In this document: in pieces, positions 1 through 6,138 of the stretch
How positions within the stretch are numbered: the stretch's first letter is position 1
Layout: each line of letters starts with the position of its first letter
From: an uncultured Eubacteriales bacterium
GTDB lineage: Bacteria > Bacillota > Clostridia > Christensenellales > CAG-917
Direction: 5' to 3'
Length of the DNA stretch: 6,632 bases
Assembly (NCBI GenBank): GCA_900551145.1
Contig: URUQ01000066.1
Coordinates: 1 to 6,632, forward strand
Translations under genes and position numbers: made by a program
Notes under the pieces: generated by a model
What the model was told of the DNA's origin: nothing
The model's database searches: none
What the model saw: the letters and a program-made list of their open reading frames with translations, nothing else

Positions 1-13
1 GTATAAGAGACAG
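1..13 (+). other. Tn5/Nextera mosaic-end adapter remnant
   Basis: The first 13 bases, GTATAAGAGACAG, are identical to the last 13 of the 19-base Tn5 mosaic end AGATGTGTATAAGAGACAG used in Nextera tagmentation libraries. The match sits exactly at the window edge and is in the orientation expected for the 5' end of a tagmented read. I infer untrimmed adapter at a contig end; genomic sequence would begin at about base 14. Confidence 0.88.
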
Positions 14-109
14 AGTCAATAGTGTACGGATATTTGTATACTCTCCTCGTAAATTTTGCCATATTATGCGCCGATTTTGAGCCATAGCAAAAATCTGCTT
101 CACAAAAAG
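14..109. other. Gene-free region upstream of the ABC exporter operon
   Basis: About 95 bp of AT-rich sequence with no convincing start codon, tRNA or terminator. A weak inverted repeat, GATTTT (73-78) and AAAATC (90-95), is not followed by a T tract. Exporter pairs of this type are often preceded by a MarR or TetR family regulator, but none is visible here because the contig stops. Confidence 0.5.
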
Positions 110-138
110 TTTACTATCGCGAAATGATATGATAAAAT
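110..138 (+). promoter_or_regulatory. SigA-type promoter of the ABC exporter operon
   Basis: A -35-like TTTACT (110-115) and a -10-like TAAAAT (133-138) are separated by exactly 17 bp. The predicted transcription start is near 145, giving a leader of about 27 nt before the ATG at 172. This argues against the in-frame TTG at 145 as the start codon. The spacer contains the palindrome TCGCGA (117-122), too short to call an operator. Confidence 0.55.
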
Positions 139-171
139 AACTATTTGAAAATAATTTATAGTGGAATATCA

Positions 172-1911
172 ATGACAAAACTGCTAAAATATCTAAAAGG
201 CTATTGGTCAAAGACAATAATAGGCCCGTTCTTTAAACTCGTTGAAGCGGTATTCGAGCTTATCGTGCCCGTCATCGTGGCTTGGATAATCGACACCGCA
301 ATTCCGCGCGGACAAAACGGCGATTATTCGGGCTTGATTTACGGCGGATTGATTATCCTTGCTCTTGGCGTATTCGGACTCGGTTTTTCACTCACGGCGC
401 AATTCTTTGCGTCAAGAGCGTCTATGGGTTTCGGCACGAATCTCCGTCGCGACCTTTACGCGCACATCAACACGTTTACTTACGCCGAACTCGACAAGTT
501 TTCCACCACTTCTCTCATCACGAGAATGACCAGCGACGTCAACCAAACTCAACAAGCGGTGCTTATGTTTATCCGCCTTGTTTTGCGTGCGCCGTTTATT
601 GCAGTGGGCGCAATCGTTATGGCAATGATAATCGATGTCAAACTCTCGCTTATCTTCATTGCGGCGGCTTTGGTCATTGCGGGGCTTTTGGCACTCATAC
701 TTGCGCTTACTATGCCCAAATATAAGAGCGTTCAAGCCAAGCTCGACGACGTAACTCGTCTTACAAAAGAGAATTTGTCCGGCGCAAGAGTTATCCGTGC
801 TTTCGACGCCGAAGAGAGAGAAAAAGCAGGCTTCGACAAGGCTTCGGAAAAGCTTTCCTCTGCTTCAATAAAGGTGGGTGCGCTCTCCGCACTTCTCAAT
901 CCTCTCACCTACGCCGTGCTCAATATTGCAATAATCGCAATCCTCTATTTTGGCGGAAAAACGGTGTATTACGGCAACCTTTCGCAAGGTGAAATCATTG
1001 CGCTCGTCAACTATATGACGCAAATTCTCAATGCTCTTATAGTGTTTGCCAACTTGCTCGTAACCTTCACCAAAGCGTCTGCTTCCGCAGCGAGAATTAA
1101 CGAAGTTTTTGCCGTCACGTCCTCTATGCAAGAAGGTGAAGGCGCAACTCCCGATATGAACGCTCCTGCAATCGAACTCACCGACGTATCTTTCACCTAT
1201 GCGTCAAGTCCTTCGCCATCTCTTGAAAACGTCAACGTAACCGTTCAAAGAGGTCAAAGCGTCGGCATACTCGGCGGTACGGGTAGCGGAAAAACGACAC
1301 TCGTCAGCCTTATGACGAGGCTTTACGACGCAACGCAAGGCAAAGTGAAAGTCTTTGGCGAAGACGTCAAAAACTACACCAACGCGCAACTCTATTCCCT
1401 ATTTGGCGTAGCACCGCAAAAGGCAGTGCTCTTTGAAGGCACGGTGCGTGAAAATATGCAATGGGGCAAGGCGGACGCCACGGACGAGGAAATAGACGAA
1501 GCACTTCAAATCTCACAATCGGCGGAGTTCGTATACGCCAAAAAAGACGGTCTTGACGAGTATATAGCGCAAGGCGGAAAGAATTTGTCCGGCGGACAAA
1601 GACAACGTCTTACCATCGCGCGTGCGCTCGTTTCTTCTCCCGAAATTTTGGTGCTTGACGACAGTTCCAGCGCGCTCGACTTCGCAACGGACGCAAGACT
1701 TCGCAAAGCACTCGGTGAATTGCGCGAGGAAAAAGGACTCACCACCGTCACCGTGTCGCAACGGGCAACCAGTCTCAAATATTGCGACGTTATAATCGTG
1801 CTCGACGACGGAAAAGTCGTGGGACTCGGCACGCACGACGAACTTATCGACTCTTGCCCCGTGTATCGCGAGATTTGCCTGTCTCAAAACAAGGAGGACG
1901 AAATCAAATGA
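172..1911 (+). CDS. ABC exporter half-transporter, degenerate-site subunit
   Basis: A 579-aa fusion of an exporter-type transmembrane domain and an ATPase domain, in the usual size range for half-transporters. Six hydrophobic segments lie at about 18-42, 54-80, 132-154, 157-180, 240-262 and 272-299; the nucleotide-binding domain starts near 335. Visible motifs are Walker A GGTGSGKT (368-375), Q-loop Gln416, a perfect signature LSGGQ (472-476) and Walker B LVLDD. The catalytic Glu after Walker B is Asp497, and the switch His is Gln530 (VSQR). These two changes mark the degenerate half of heterodimeric exporters such as TM287/288, BmrCD and LmrCD. It should pair with the next gene in the cytoplasmic membrane and export a lipophilic compound or drug; the substrate cannot be read from sequence. 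The ATG at 172 is preferred because the promoter places transcription start near 145. The ribosome binding site is weak (GTGGA at 161-165). The stop overlaps the next start as ATGA. Confidence 0.93.
   Translation: MTKLLKYLKGYWSKTIIGPFFKLVEAVFELIVPVIVAWIIDTAIPRGQNGDYSGLIYGGLIILALGVFGLGFSLTAQFFASRASMGFGTNLRRDLYAHINTFTYAELDKFSTTSLITRMTSDVNQTQQAVLMFIRLVLRAPFIAVGAIVMAMIIDVKLSLIFIAAALVIAGLLALILALTMPKYKSVQAKLDDVTRLTKENLSGARVIRAFDAEEREKAGFDKASEKLSSASIKVGALSALLNPLTYAVLNIAIIAILYFGGKTVYYGNLSQGEIIALVNYMTQILNALIVFANLLVTFTKASASAARINEVFAVTSSMQEGEGATPDMNAPAIELTDVSFTYASSPSPSLENVNVTVQRGQSVGILGGTGSGKTTLVSLMTRLYDATQGKVKVFGEDVKNYTNAQLYSLFGVAPQKAVLFEGTVRENMQWGKADATDEEIDEALQISQSAEFVYAKKDGLDEYIAQGGKNLSGGQRQRLTIARALVSSPEILVLDDSSSALDFATDARLRKALGELREEKGLTTVTVSQRATSLKYCDVIIVLDDGKVVGLGTHDELIDSCPVYREICLSQNKEDEIK
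1891..1897 (+). promoter_or_regulatory. Ribosome binding site of the second ABC subunit
   Basis: AAGGAGG lies 10 nt before the ATG at 1908, inside the 3' end of the upstream gene. It fixes the start of the second subunit at 1908 rather than at an upstream in-frame ATG at 1782. With the ATGA stop/start overlap it indicates translational coupling, which suits subunits needed in equal amounts. Confidence 0.9.
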
Positions 1912-3695
1912 AAAAAACCTCCGCAAAAACTCAAACCAAAAAGATGCAAACGGGCGCAATCAAAAAATTGCTCAAATTCGCACGGCCCTATCTTCCATAT
2001 ATAATCGGTGCGTTGATTTTATCGGTTATCCAAATAGTCGCGACGCTTCTTGCGCCGGTCATTATCGGCAATACGGTGGACTACATCGTAGGCAAAGACA
2101 ACGTGGACTTCGGTGTCATTCTCAAAAACTCGGGAATACTCGGCGGGCTTATCGCGGCGGCGTTTTTGTCCCAATATCTCAGCAATCTTTGCATAAATTT
2201 TGCGTCTTTCCGCACTATTCGCGACCTACGTCGCAAAGCGTACGCCAAGCTCAACGACGTTCCGCTCTCCTATATCGACAGCAACTCCCACGGTGATTTG
2301 ATGTCGCGCGTGGGCAACGATATCGACCAAATATCAGACGGGCTCATACAAGGCTTTTCGCAACTTTTCAGCGGTATAGTTACTATTGTCGGCACGCTCG
2401 CGTTTATGATTTGGTACAACTGGCTCATTGCATTAATAGTCGTGCTTCTCACTCCTCTTTCGCTGTTCGTTGCCTACTTTATCGCTCGCGGTTGCCACAA
2501 GATGTTTGCACTGCAAGCCAGAAAACGCGGTGAAATGACGGGGCTTGTCACCGAAATGCTTTCCAACCAACGCGTCGTCAAACTTTTCGGATACGAAAAA
2601 CGCGCGGAAAGTAGATTCAGCGTTATCAACAACGATTTGAAAATATGCGGACAGAATGCCGCTTTCTACTCGTCTTTAGTCAATCCTTGCACGAGATTCG
2701 TCAACGGCATAGTGTATGTGGCGGTATGCGTTTTGGGCGCGTACCTCGTTATCAACGGCAACGAACTGCTTGGCATGAGCACGTTCAGTGTCGGCGCACT
2801 CTCGTGCGTGCTTTCCTACGCCAACCAATACACAAAGCCTTTCAACGAAATCACGGGCGTTGTTACCGAACTTCAAACGGCAACCGCCGCGGCGAACCGC
2901 GTTTTTGATCTTCTCGAAGCACCAAACCAATCCTCCGACGCGGGCTTTGATGACCTTACCGACGTTAAGGGCAATATTTCCATTGAAGACGTTTATTTCT
3001 CTTACGTCAAAGAAGTTCCCCTAATTCAAGGCTTCTCACTCAACGTCAAGAGCGGTCAACGCATCGCAATCGTCGGTCCTACCGGCTGCGGAAAAACGAC
3101 TTTAATCAACCTTCTTATGCGCTTCTACGACGCCGACAGCGGAAAAATTTGCGTGGAAGGCAAAGATATAACAGAGGTCACGAGAAAGTCGCTCCGCCAC
3201 AACTACGGTATGGTCTTGCAAGACACGTGGCTCAAAAAAGGCACCGTGCGTGAAAATATCGCGTACGGCAACCCCGACGCCACGGACGAAGAAATTATCC
3301 AAGCAGCGAAAAACGCGCATATCCACAACTTCATTATGCACCTTGAAAACGGCTACGACACCGTGCTCGGTGATGACGGAGGCAACATCTCGCAAGGTCA
3401 AAGGCAATTGCTTTGTATCGCACGCGTTATGCTCACCCACCCGCCGATGCTCATTTTGGACGAAGCAACGTCGTCAATCGACACTCGTACGGAAATCAAA
3501 ATTCAACAAGCATTTGAAGTGCTTATGAGCAACAAAACGTCATTCATCGTCGCGCACCGCCTTTCGACCATTAAAAATGCGGACTTAATTCTCGTTATGA
3601 ACAAAGGCAACGTCATAGAAAAAGGCACTCACGAAGAATTGCTTGCAAAAGGTGGTTTCTACGCTAATTTGTACAACTCACAGTTTGAACATTGA
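1908..3695 (+). CDS. ABC exporter half-transporter, catalytic-site subunit
   Basis: A 595-aa half-transporter with a basic N-terminal tail (residues 1-25, rich in Lys and Thr) and hydrophobic segments at about 30-58, 76-101, 150-172, 173-195, 262-283 and 291-312, followed by an ATPase domain. Motifs are Walker A GPTGCGKT (390-397), a Q-loop in MVLQDTWL, Walker B LILDE with catalytic Glu519, and switch His550 in VAHRLST. The signature is NISQGQ (SQGQ at 495-498) instead of LSGGQ. The intact Glu and His face the partner's perfect LSGGQ to form the hydrolytic site; this SQGQ faces the partner's Asp497/Gln530 to form the impaired site. That division follows the known TM287/288-type architecture. 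The 4-base ATGA overlap and strong ribosome binding site tie it to the upstream subunit. No strong terminator follows directly; the first clear one is at 4038-4074. Confidence 0.94.
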   Translation: MKKTSAKTQTKKMQTGAIKKLLKFARPYLPYIIGALILSVIQIVATLLAPVIIGNTVDYIVGKDNVDFGVILKNSGILGGLIAAAFLSQYLSNLCINFASFRTIRDLRRKAYAKLNDVPLSYIDSNSHGDLMSRVGNDIDQISDGLIQGFSQLFSGIVTIVGTLAFMIWYNWLIALIVVLLTPLSLFVAYFIARGCHKMFALQARKRGEMTGLVTEMLSNQRVVKLFGYEKRAESRFSVINNDLKICGQNAAFYSSLVNPCTRFVNGIVYVAVCVLGAYLVINGNELLGMSTFSVGALSCVLSYANQYTKPFNEITGVVTELQTATAAANRVFDLLEAPNQSSDAGFDDLTDVKGNISIEDVYFSYVKEVPLIQGFSLNVKSGQRIAIVGPTGCGKTTLINLLMRFYDADSGKICVEGKDITEVTRKSLRHNYGMVLQDTWLKKGTVRENIAYGNPDATDEEIIQAAKNAHIHNFIMHLENGYDTVLGDDGGNISQGQRQLLCIARVMLTHPPMLILDEATSSIDTRTEIKIQQAFEVLMSNKTSFIVAHRLSTIKNADLILVMNKGNVIEKGTHEELLAKGGFYANLYNSQFEH

Positions 3696-4037
3696 GCAAA
3701 AATCATCGCTGTGGCAACGACAACACGCCCCCTATTCGGAGCGTACTTATTAACGGTATGTGCTTATTCGAAGCTTCGAGTCGCAAGGCGACGAGCGTTG
3801 GAGCGCCGAACTTGACGGTTGTACAAGTGAACCGATAAGTGTTGTTCTTTTTATCGGTGAACGAGTGGCATAATAAGGGGACGATACTCTTCTATGTGAG
3901 TGCCGATTGTCTCCCCCGCGAGCGACGGATAATATTGTAGAGAAATGTCCTTATACGAGTGGTGGGAGAAATGCCGGCGTGTCCGGAAAGAGGGGGTCAT
4001 TGCATTTAGGGGAGTTCCGACGCTCTTTATTACAAAT
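3696..4037. other. Gene-free region rich in inverted repeats; possible structured RNA
   Basis: No believable reading frame. Visible pairing elements are: the 12-bp palindrome TCGAAGCTTCGA (3768-3779); GTCGC/GCGAC (3780-3784/3788-3792); ACCGATAA/TTATCGGT (3831-3838/3851-3858); a bulged hairpin GGGGA-CGAT-ACTC with GAGT-ATTG-TCCCC (3877-3889/3898-3916); a stem GAGCG.CGGA/TCCG.CGCTC (3920-3929/4016-4025); and AAATGC/GCATTT (3969-3974/4002-4007). TAATAA (3871-3876) can close the domain with TTATTA (4026-4031). A terminator follows 6 nt later. I looked for the T-box GGTGGNACCGCG element and for SRP RNA, tmRNA, RNase P, TPP, FMN and cobalamin signatures and found none. It could be a small RNA, the 3' trailer of the exporter mRNA, or a relic leader. 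Strand is probably + because the terminator follows on that side. Confidence 0.4.
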
Positions 4038-4074
4038 AAAAAAGACTGCGACAATTTGTCTCAGTCTTTTTTTT
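4038..4074 (+). terminator. Intrinsic terminator, potentially bidirectional
   Basis: The stem GACTG-C-GACA / TGTC-T-CAGTC has one C/T mismatch and a short ATT loop, and is flanked by six or more A on the left and eight T on the right. On the + strand it would end transcription coming from the exporter operon or from a small RNA in 3740-4031. It also has a T tract on the - strand, so it could stop read-through from the tRNA side. Confidence 0.85.
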
Positions 4075-4076
4075 GT

Positions 4077-4370
4077 GCGGTACACAGTTCCGCCTACGGG
4101 CACTCAAAAGCAACCTTACGAACGCAATGCGCCCTATTTTTTCATATTCGCACACCATCCAGTGTGCAAGCACTCTGTCTATTTATGTCGGCGGTACACA
4201 GTTCCGCCTACGGTCACTCAAAAGCAACCTTACGAGCGCGATGTGCCCTGTTTTTTCATATTCGCACACCATCCAGTGTGCAAGCAATTTCTTTATGCCG
4301 ACGGTACAAAGTTCCGCCTACGGTCACTCAAAAGCAACCTTACGAGCGCGATGCGCCCTATTTTTTTATA
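4077..4370. repeat. Tandem array of 110-114 bp repeats, 2.7 copies
   Basis: Copies start at 4077, 4191 and 4301. Copies 1 (4077-4172) and 2 (4191-4286) align over 96 bp without gaps and differ at about 5 positions. Copy 3 (4301-4370) matches the first 70 bp with about 5 differences and then diverges. Each unit carries the mini-palindrome CCGCCTACGG, the segment CAACCTTACG, and a GC-rich GCGC-type mini-hairpin followed by CCTATTTTTT, which resembles a weak terminator. Copies 1 and 2 end in the hairpin GCACAC-N6-GTGTGC. Spacers of 18 and 14 nt separate the copies. I do not recognise the family. Not CRISPR: the units are too long and the spacers too short. Confidence 0.92.
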
Positions 4371-4448
4371 TATCCGCCACCTTACTCGCAAGCGAGACGG
4401 GGCGGATATATGAAAAAACAACCTCACGGTTTTCGTAAGGTTGTTTTT
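4330..4448. repeat. 119-bp imperfect inverted repeat joining repeat copy 3 to the tRNA terminator
   Basis: The outer arms 4330-4344 and 4434-4448 pair over 15 bp with one G-T. The inner arms 4361-4378 and 4401-4418 pair over 18 bp with one G-T. The centre holds CTCG-CAAG-CGAG (4385-4396). The left arm is repeat copy 3 and the right arm includes the tRNA-Leu terminator, so the terminator looks like an inverted partial copy of the repeat unit. Confidence 0.85.
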
Positions 4449-4449
4449 T
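4413..4449 (-). terminator. Intrinsic terminator of tRNA-Leu (bidirectional)
   Basis: CAACCT-C-ACG pairs with CGT-A-AGGTTG around a TTT-rich loop, with an A6 tract on one side and a T6 tract on the other. On the - strand it begins 3 nt after the CCA end of tRNA-Leu and supplies a U tract. It can also act on + strand transcripts. Its 3' arm (4434-4443) can alternatively pair with 4335-4344 in repeat copy 3. Confidence 0.88.
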
Positions 4450-4452
4450 CGT

Positions 4453-4540
4453 TGGTGCCGGCGGTCGGACTCGAACCGACACGGATGATTAGTCCACAGG
4501 ATTTTGAGTCCAGCGCGTCTGCCAGTTTCACCACGCCGGC
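4453..4540 (-). tRNA. tRNA-Leu (anticodon CAA)
   Basis: An 88-nt class II tRNA read on the - strand with the CCA end encoded. The acceptor stem GCCGGCG/CGCCGGC is perfect (7 bp), the discriminator is A, and the T arm is GTCGG-TTCGAGT-CCGAC. The anticodon loop is CTCAAAA with anticodon CAA (+ strand 4504-4506), which reads UUG Leu codons. The long variable arm (TGGA/TCCG stem) is typical of leucine tRNAs. The anticodon stem CTGGA/TCCTG has a U-U mismatch at positions 28/42. It has its own promoter on the right and a terminator directly after it, so it is a single-gene unit. Confidence 0.96.
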
Positions 4541-4549
4541 GCAAGTGTT

Positions 4550-4578
4550 AATATATCATAATCAAGCACTGCTTGCAA
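4550..4578 (-). promoter_or_regulatory. Promoter of tRNA-Leu
   Basis: Read on the - strand, a -35-like TTGCAA (4573-4578) and a -10-like TATATT (4550-4555) are separated by 17 bp. The -10 box ends 9 nt before the mature 5' end of the tRNA, so the predicted start lies only a few bases upstream of the acceptor stem. Confidence 0.65.
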
Positions 4579-4661
4579 CTGATTTTGTTAAAAAACTTCA
4601 AATCGAACTTAAATTTATGCCACAAGTCACTCTTTGTGTGCTCAACTATCTAAAATTTTGC

Positions 4662-4690
4662 TTGAATAAATGCGACCGGCGTTGTACAAT
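4662..4690 (+). promoter_or_regulatory. Promoter of the M20 peptidase gene
   Basis: TTGAAT (4662-4667) and TACAAT (4685-4690) are separated by exactly 17 bp. Transcription would start near 4697, leaving a leader of about 24 nt with AGGAG at 4711-4715, 5 nt before the ATG at 4721. This excludes the upstream in-frame ATG at 4670, which lies within the promoter. Confidence 0.65.
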
Positions 4691-4720
4691 TGTATTATAA
4701 ATTTCTTTTTAGGAGTTAGT

Positions 4721-6037
4721 ATGAAATACGAAAACGGTTATGTCAATAGTTTTGTAAAACTCATTCAATGCCCCACCGTCACCAACAGCGGCCACGAGTA
4801 TTTCGATGCGTTCCACAAGGTTTTGGACGAGGAATTCCCGCACGTCACTGCCACCTGCCAAAAGATACAAGTGGGCGGTGACGCATTGCTTTACAAGTGG
4901 AAAGGCAAATCTTCGGATAAACCTCTTGTGCTTATGGCGCACCAAGACGTCGTGCCCGTCGTCGAGTCCGATTGGCATTATCCTCCCTACGGCGGACAAA
5001 TCGTGGACGGCAAAGTGTACGGAAGAGGCGCAATGGACTGCAAAAACACCCTCTTCTCCACCATTCAAGCGTGTGACGAACTCATTGCGGAAGGTTTTGT
5101 ACCCGAGCAAGACGTGTATTTAAGTTACAGCGACAACGAGGAGACTTCGGGCCCCGGTGCAAGTATGGCGCGCGATTGGTTCAAGTCCCAAGGTATAACG
5201 CCCTTCCTCGTAATTGACGAAGGCGGTGCGATTATGCGCAAAGGCGCAAGCGTTATGAAAAAAGACGTTGCGGCAGTCGGCATTTTGGAAAAAGGCTATG
5301 CAGACGTCAAATTTATCGCACGCGGAAAAGGCGGTCACAGCTCTCAACCCCCGAAAAAAACGCCTATAGCAAGATTGTCCGCATTCGTAAACTATTGCGA
5401 AAAACACACCGTTTTCAAACCAAAAGCGTCCAAAGCCGCAAAAGCAATGATTTACGGTATGGGTGACGCGCTCGTCTCTCCGCTCAAATTGTTCTGCCAC
5501 CTCATCGGTATCAATGGTTGGTGGCTTGCAAAAATCGGTCCGAAAGTAAACGCGGCGTACGGCGGAGGACTCTTCACCACAACGATGGTTTTCACTATGT
5601 CCCAAGGCTCACCTGCCCCAAACGTAATTCCGCAAGAAGCGTCCGTAGTTGCAAACCTCCGCTTCGCTCCACACGACACGAGCGAAAAATGCTTTGCAAA
5701 ACTCAAAAAACTTGCAAAGAAGTACGACCTCGAAATGGAAGTTTTGCAATCCCGCGAAGCGTCCCCGATGATTGACATCAAAGGCGAAGGCTTCCAAATG
5801 TACAAAAAGGCGCTCAATACGGTTTATCCCGACGTTGCGGTCGTTCCCTTCTTGGTGTTCGGAGGCACGGACTGTCGCGTGTTGCAACAAATCTCAAAAA
5901 ACGCAATCCGTTGTACCCCATGCCCGCTCACTTTCAAACAACTCGGCGGAATGCACGCTTCCGACGAAAACGTGGATATCGACGCCGTCACGAGTTGCGT
6001 AGGCTTCTTCAATAACTTTATTAGAAATTACAAATAA
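4721..6037 (+). CDS. M20-family metallopeptidase (carboxypeptidase/dipeptidase-like)
   Basis: A 438-aa cytoplasmic protein with no signal peptide. The di-zinc M20 motifs appear in order: MAHQD (His74, metal ligand; Asp76), GRGAMDCK with bridging Asp106, DNEET with the catalytic base Glu140 and ligand Glu141, IDEGG with the likely ligand Asp166/Glu167, GGHSS (His206) in the lid/dimerisation domain, and the final ligand His412 in GMHASDENVDI. The GGTD motif before the C-terminus resembles the YscS/aminoacylase branch of M20. The family cleaves short peptides or N-acyl amino acids; the exact substrate is not determinable. The start at 4721 is supported by AGGAG 5 nt upstream and by the promoter position. 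It is transcribed away from tRNA-Leu and converges with smpB. The protein appears complete, and it has no obvious functional link to its neighbours. Confidence 0.93.
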   Translation: MKYENGYVNSFVKLIQCPTVTNSGHEYFDAFHKVLDEEFPHVTATCQKIQVGGDALLYKWKGKSSDKPLVLMAHQDVVPVVESDWHYPPYGGQIVDGKVYGRGAMDCKNTLFSTIQACDELIAEGFVPEQDVYLSYSDNEETSGPGASMARDWFKSQGITPFLVIDEGGAIMRKGASVMKKDVAAVGILEKGYADVKFIARGKGGHSSQPPKKTPIARLSAFVNYCEKHTVFKPKASKAAKAMIYGMGDALVSPLKLFCHLIGINGWWLAKIGPKVNAAYGGGLFTTTMVFTMSQGSPAPNVIPQEASVVANLRFAPHDTSEKCFAKLKKLAKKYDLEMEVLQSREASPMIDIKGEGFQMYKKALNTVYPDVAVVPFLVFGGTDCRVLQQISKNAIRCTPCPLTFKQLGGMHASDENVDIDAVTSCVGFFNNFIRNYK

Positions 6038-6092
6038 TCGATATAAAGCGATGTATATAATCGATATAAAGCAATAAAACGATATGAAAAAG
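6035..6092 (+). repeat. Short direct repeats after the peptidase stop codon
   Basis: TAATCGATATAAAGC occurs exactly at 6035-6049 and 6058-6072 (period 23), and a degraded third copy (ACGATATGAAAAAGC) lies at about 6078-6092. The first copy starts with the TAA stop codon and the last runs into the terminator. The function is unknown; small-scale tandem duplication is the simplest explanation. Confidence 0.8.
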
Positions 6093-6118
6093 CACGTCCG
6101 AGGACGTGCTTTCTTTTT
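6087..6118. terminator. Shared bidirectional terminator (peptidase and smpB)
   Basis: A perfect 10-bp stem AAAGCACGTC/GACGTGCTTT encloses the loop CGAG. CTTTTT follows on the + strand, and an A tract on the left gives a U tract on the - strand. It lies between two convergent genes, about 50 nt after the peptidase stop and about 20 nt after the smpB stop, and probably serves both. Confidence 0.92.
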
Positions 6119-6138
6119 GCAAAAATCGAGTTTAGACT

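Noticed and set aside
115..129. TATC-N7-GATA inverted repeat in the exporter promoter as a repressor operator
   Set aside because: Four-base arms in AT-rich DNA are expected by chance, and no regulator gene is visible to support it.
145..171. An in-frame TTG at 145 that would extend the first ABC subunit by 9 residues
   Set aside because: It coincides with the predicted transcription start and has no ribosome binding site; the ATG at 172 fits better.
1782..1907. An in-frame ATG at 1782 that would extend the second ABC subunit by 42 residues
   Set aside because: The extension lies inside the upstream gene, is Arg-rich and unlike exporter N-termini; AAGGAGG at 1891-1897 directs initiation to 1908.
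1513..1959. Long antisense frames on the - strand of the ABC genes
   Set aside because: They mirror the codon bias of the strongly supported sense genes and have no ribosome binding sites or recognisable domains.
3740..4037. T-box leader, SRP RNA, tmRNA or RNase P RNA as the identity of the structured region
   Set aside because: The hallmark sequences (T-box GGTGGNACCGCG, the SRP tetraloop helix, tRNA-like ends, RNase P core) are not present. GTCCGGAAAG at 3981 only superficially resembles SRP RNA.
4077..4370. CRISPR array
   Set aside because: Units of about 96 bp with 14-18 bp spacers are outside CRISPR dimensions, and no cas genes are nearby.
3907..4438. Two further + strand frames (3907-4413 and 4073-4438) with repetitive peptides
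   Set aside because: They are the other reading phases of the same tandem repeats, run through terminators and have no ribosome binding site.
3945..4700. A 251-codon + strand reading frame across the intergenic region
   Set aside because: Its repeated peptide is only the translation of the DNA tandem repeats, and its GLEPTR...DFESSASASFTTPA stretch is the well-known spurious translation of antisense tRNA-Leu. It also crosses two terminators.
4670..4720. An in-frame ATG at 4670 upstream of the peptidase
   Set aside because: It overlaps the promoter, before the predicted transcription start, and lacks a ribosome binding site; 4721 has AGGAG.
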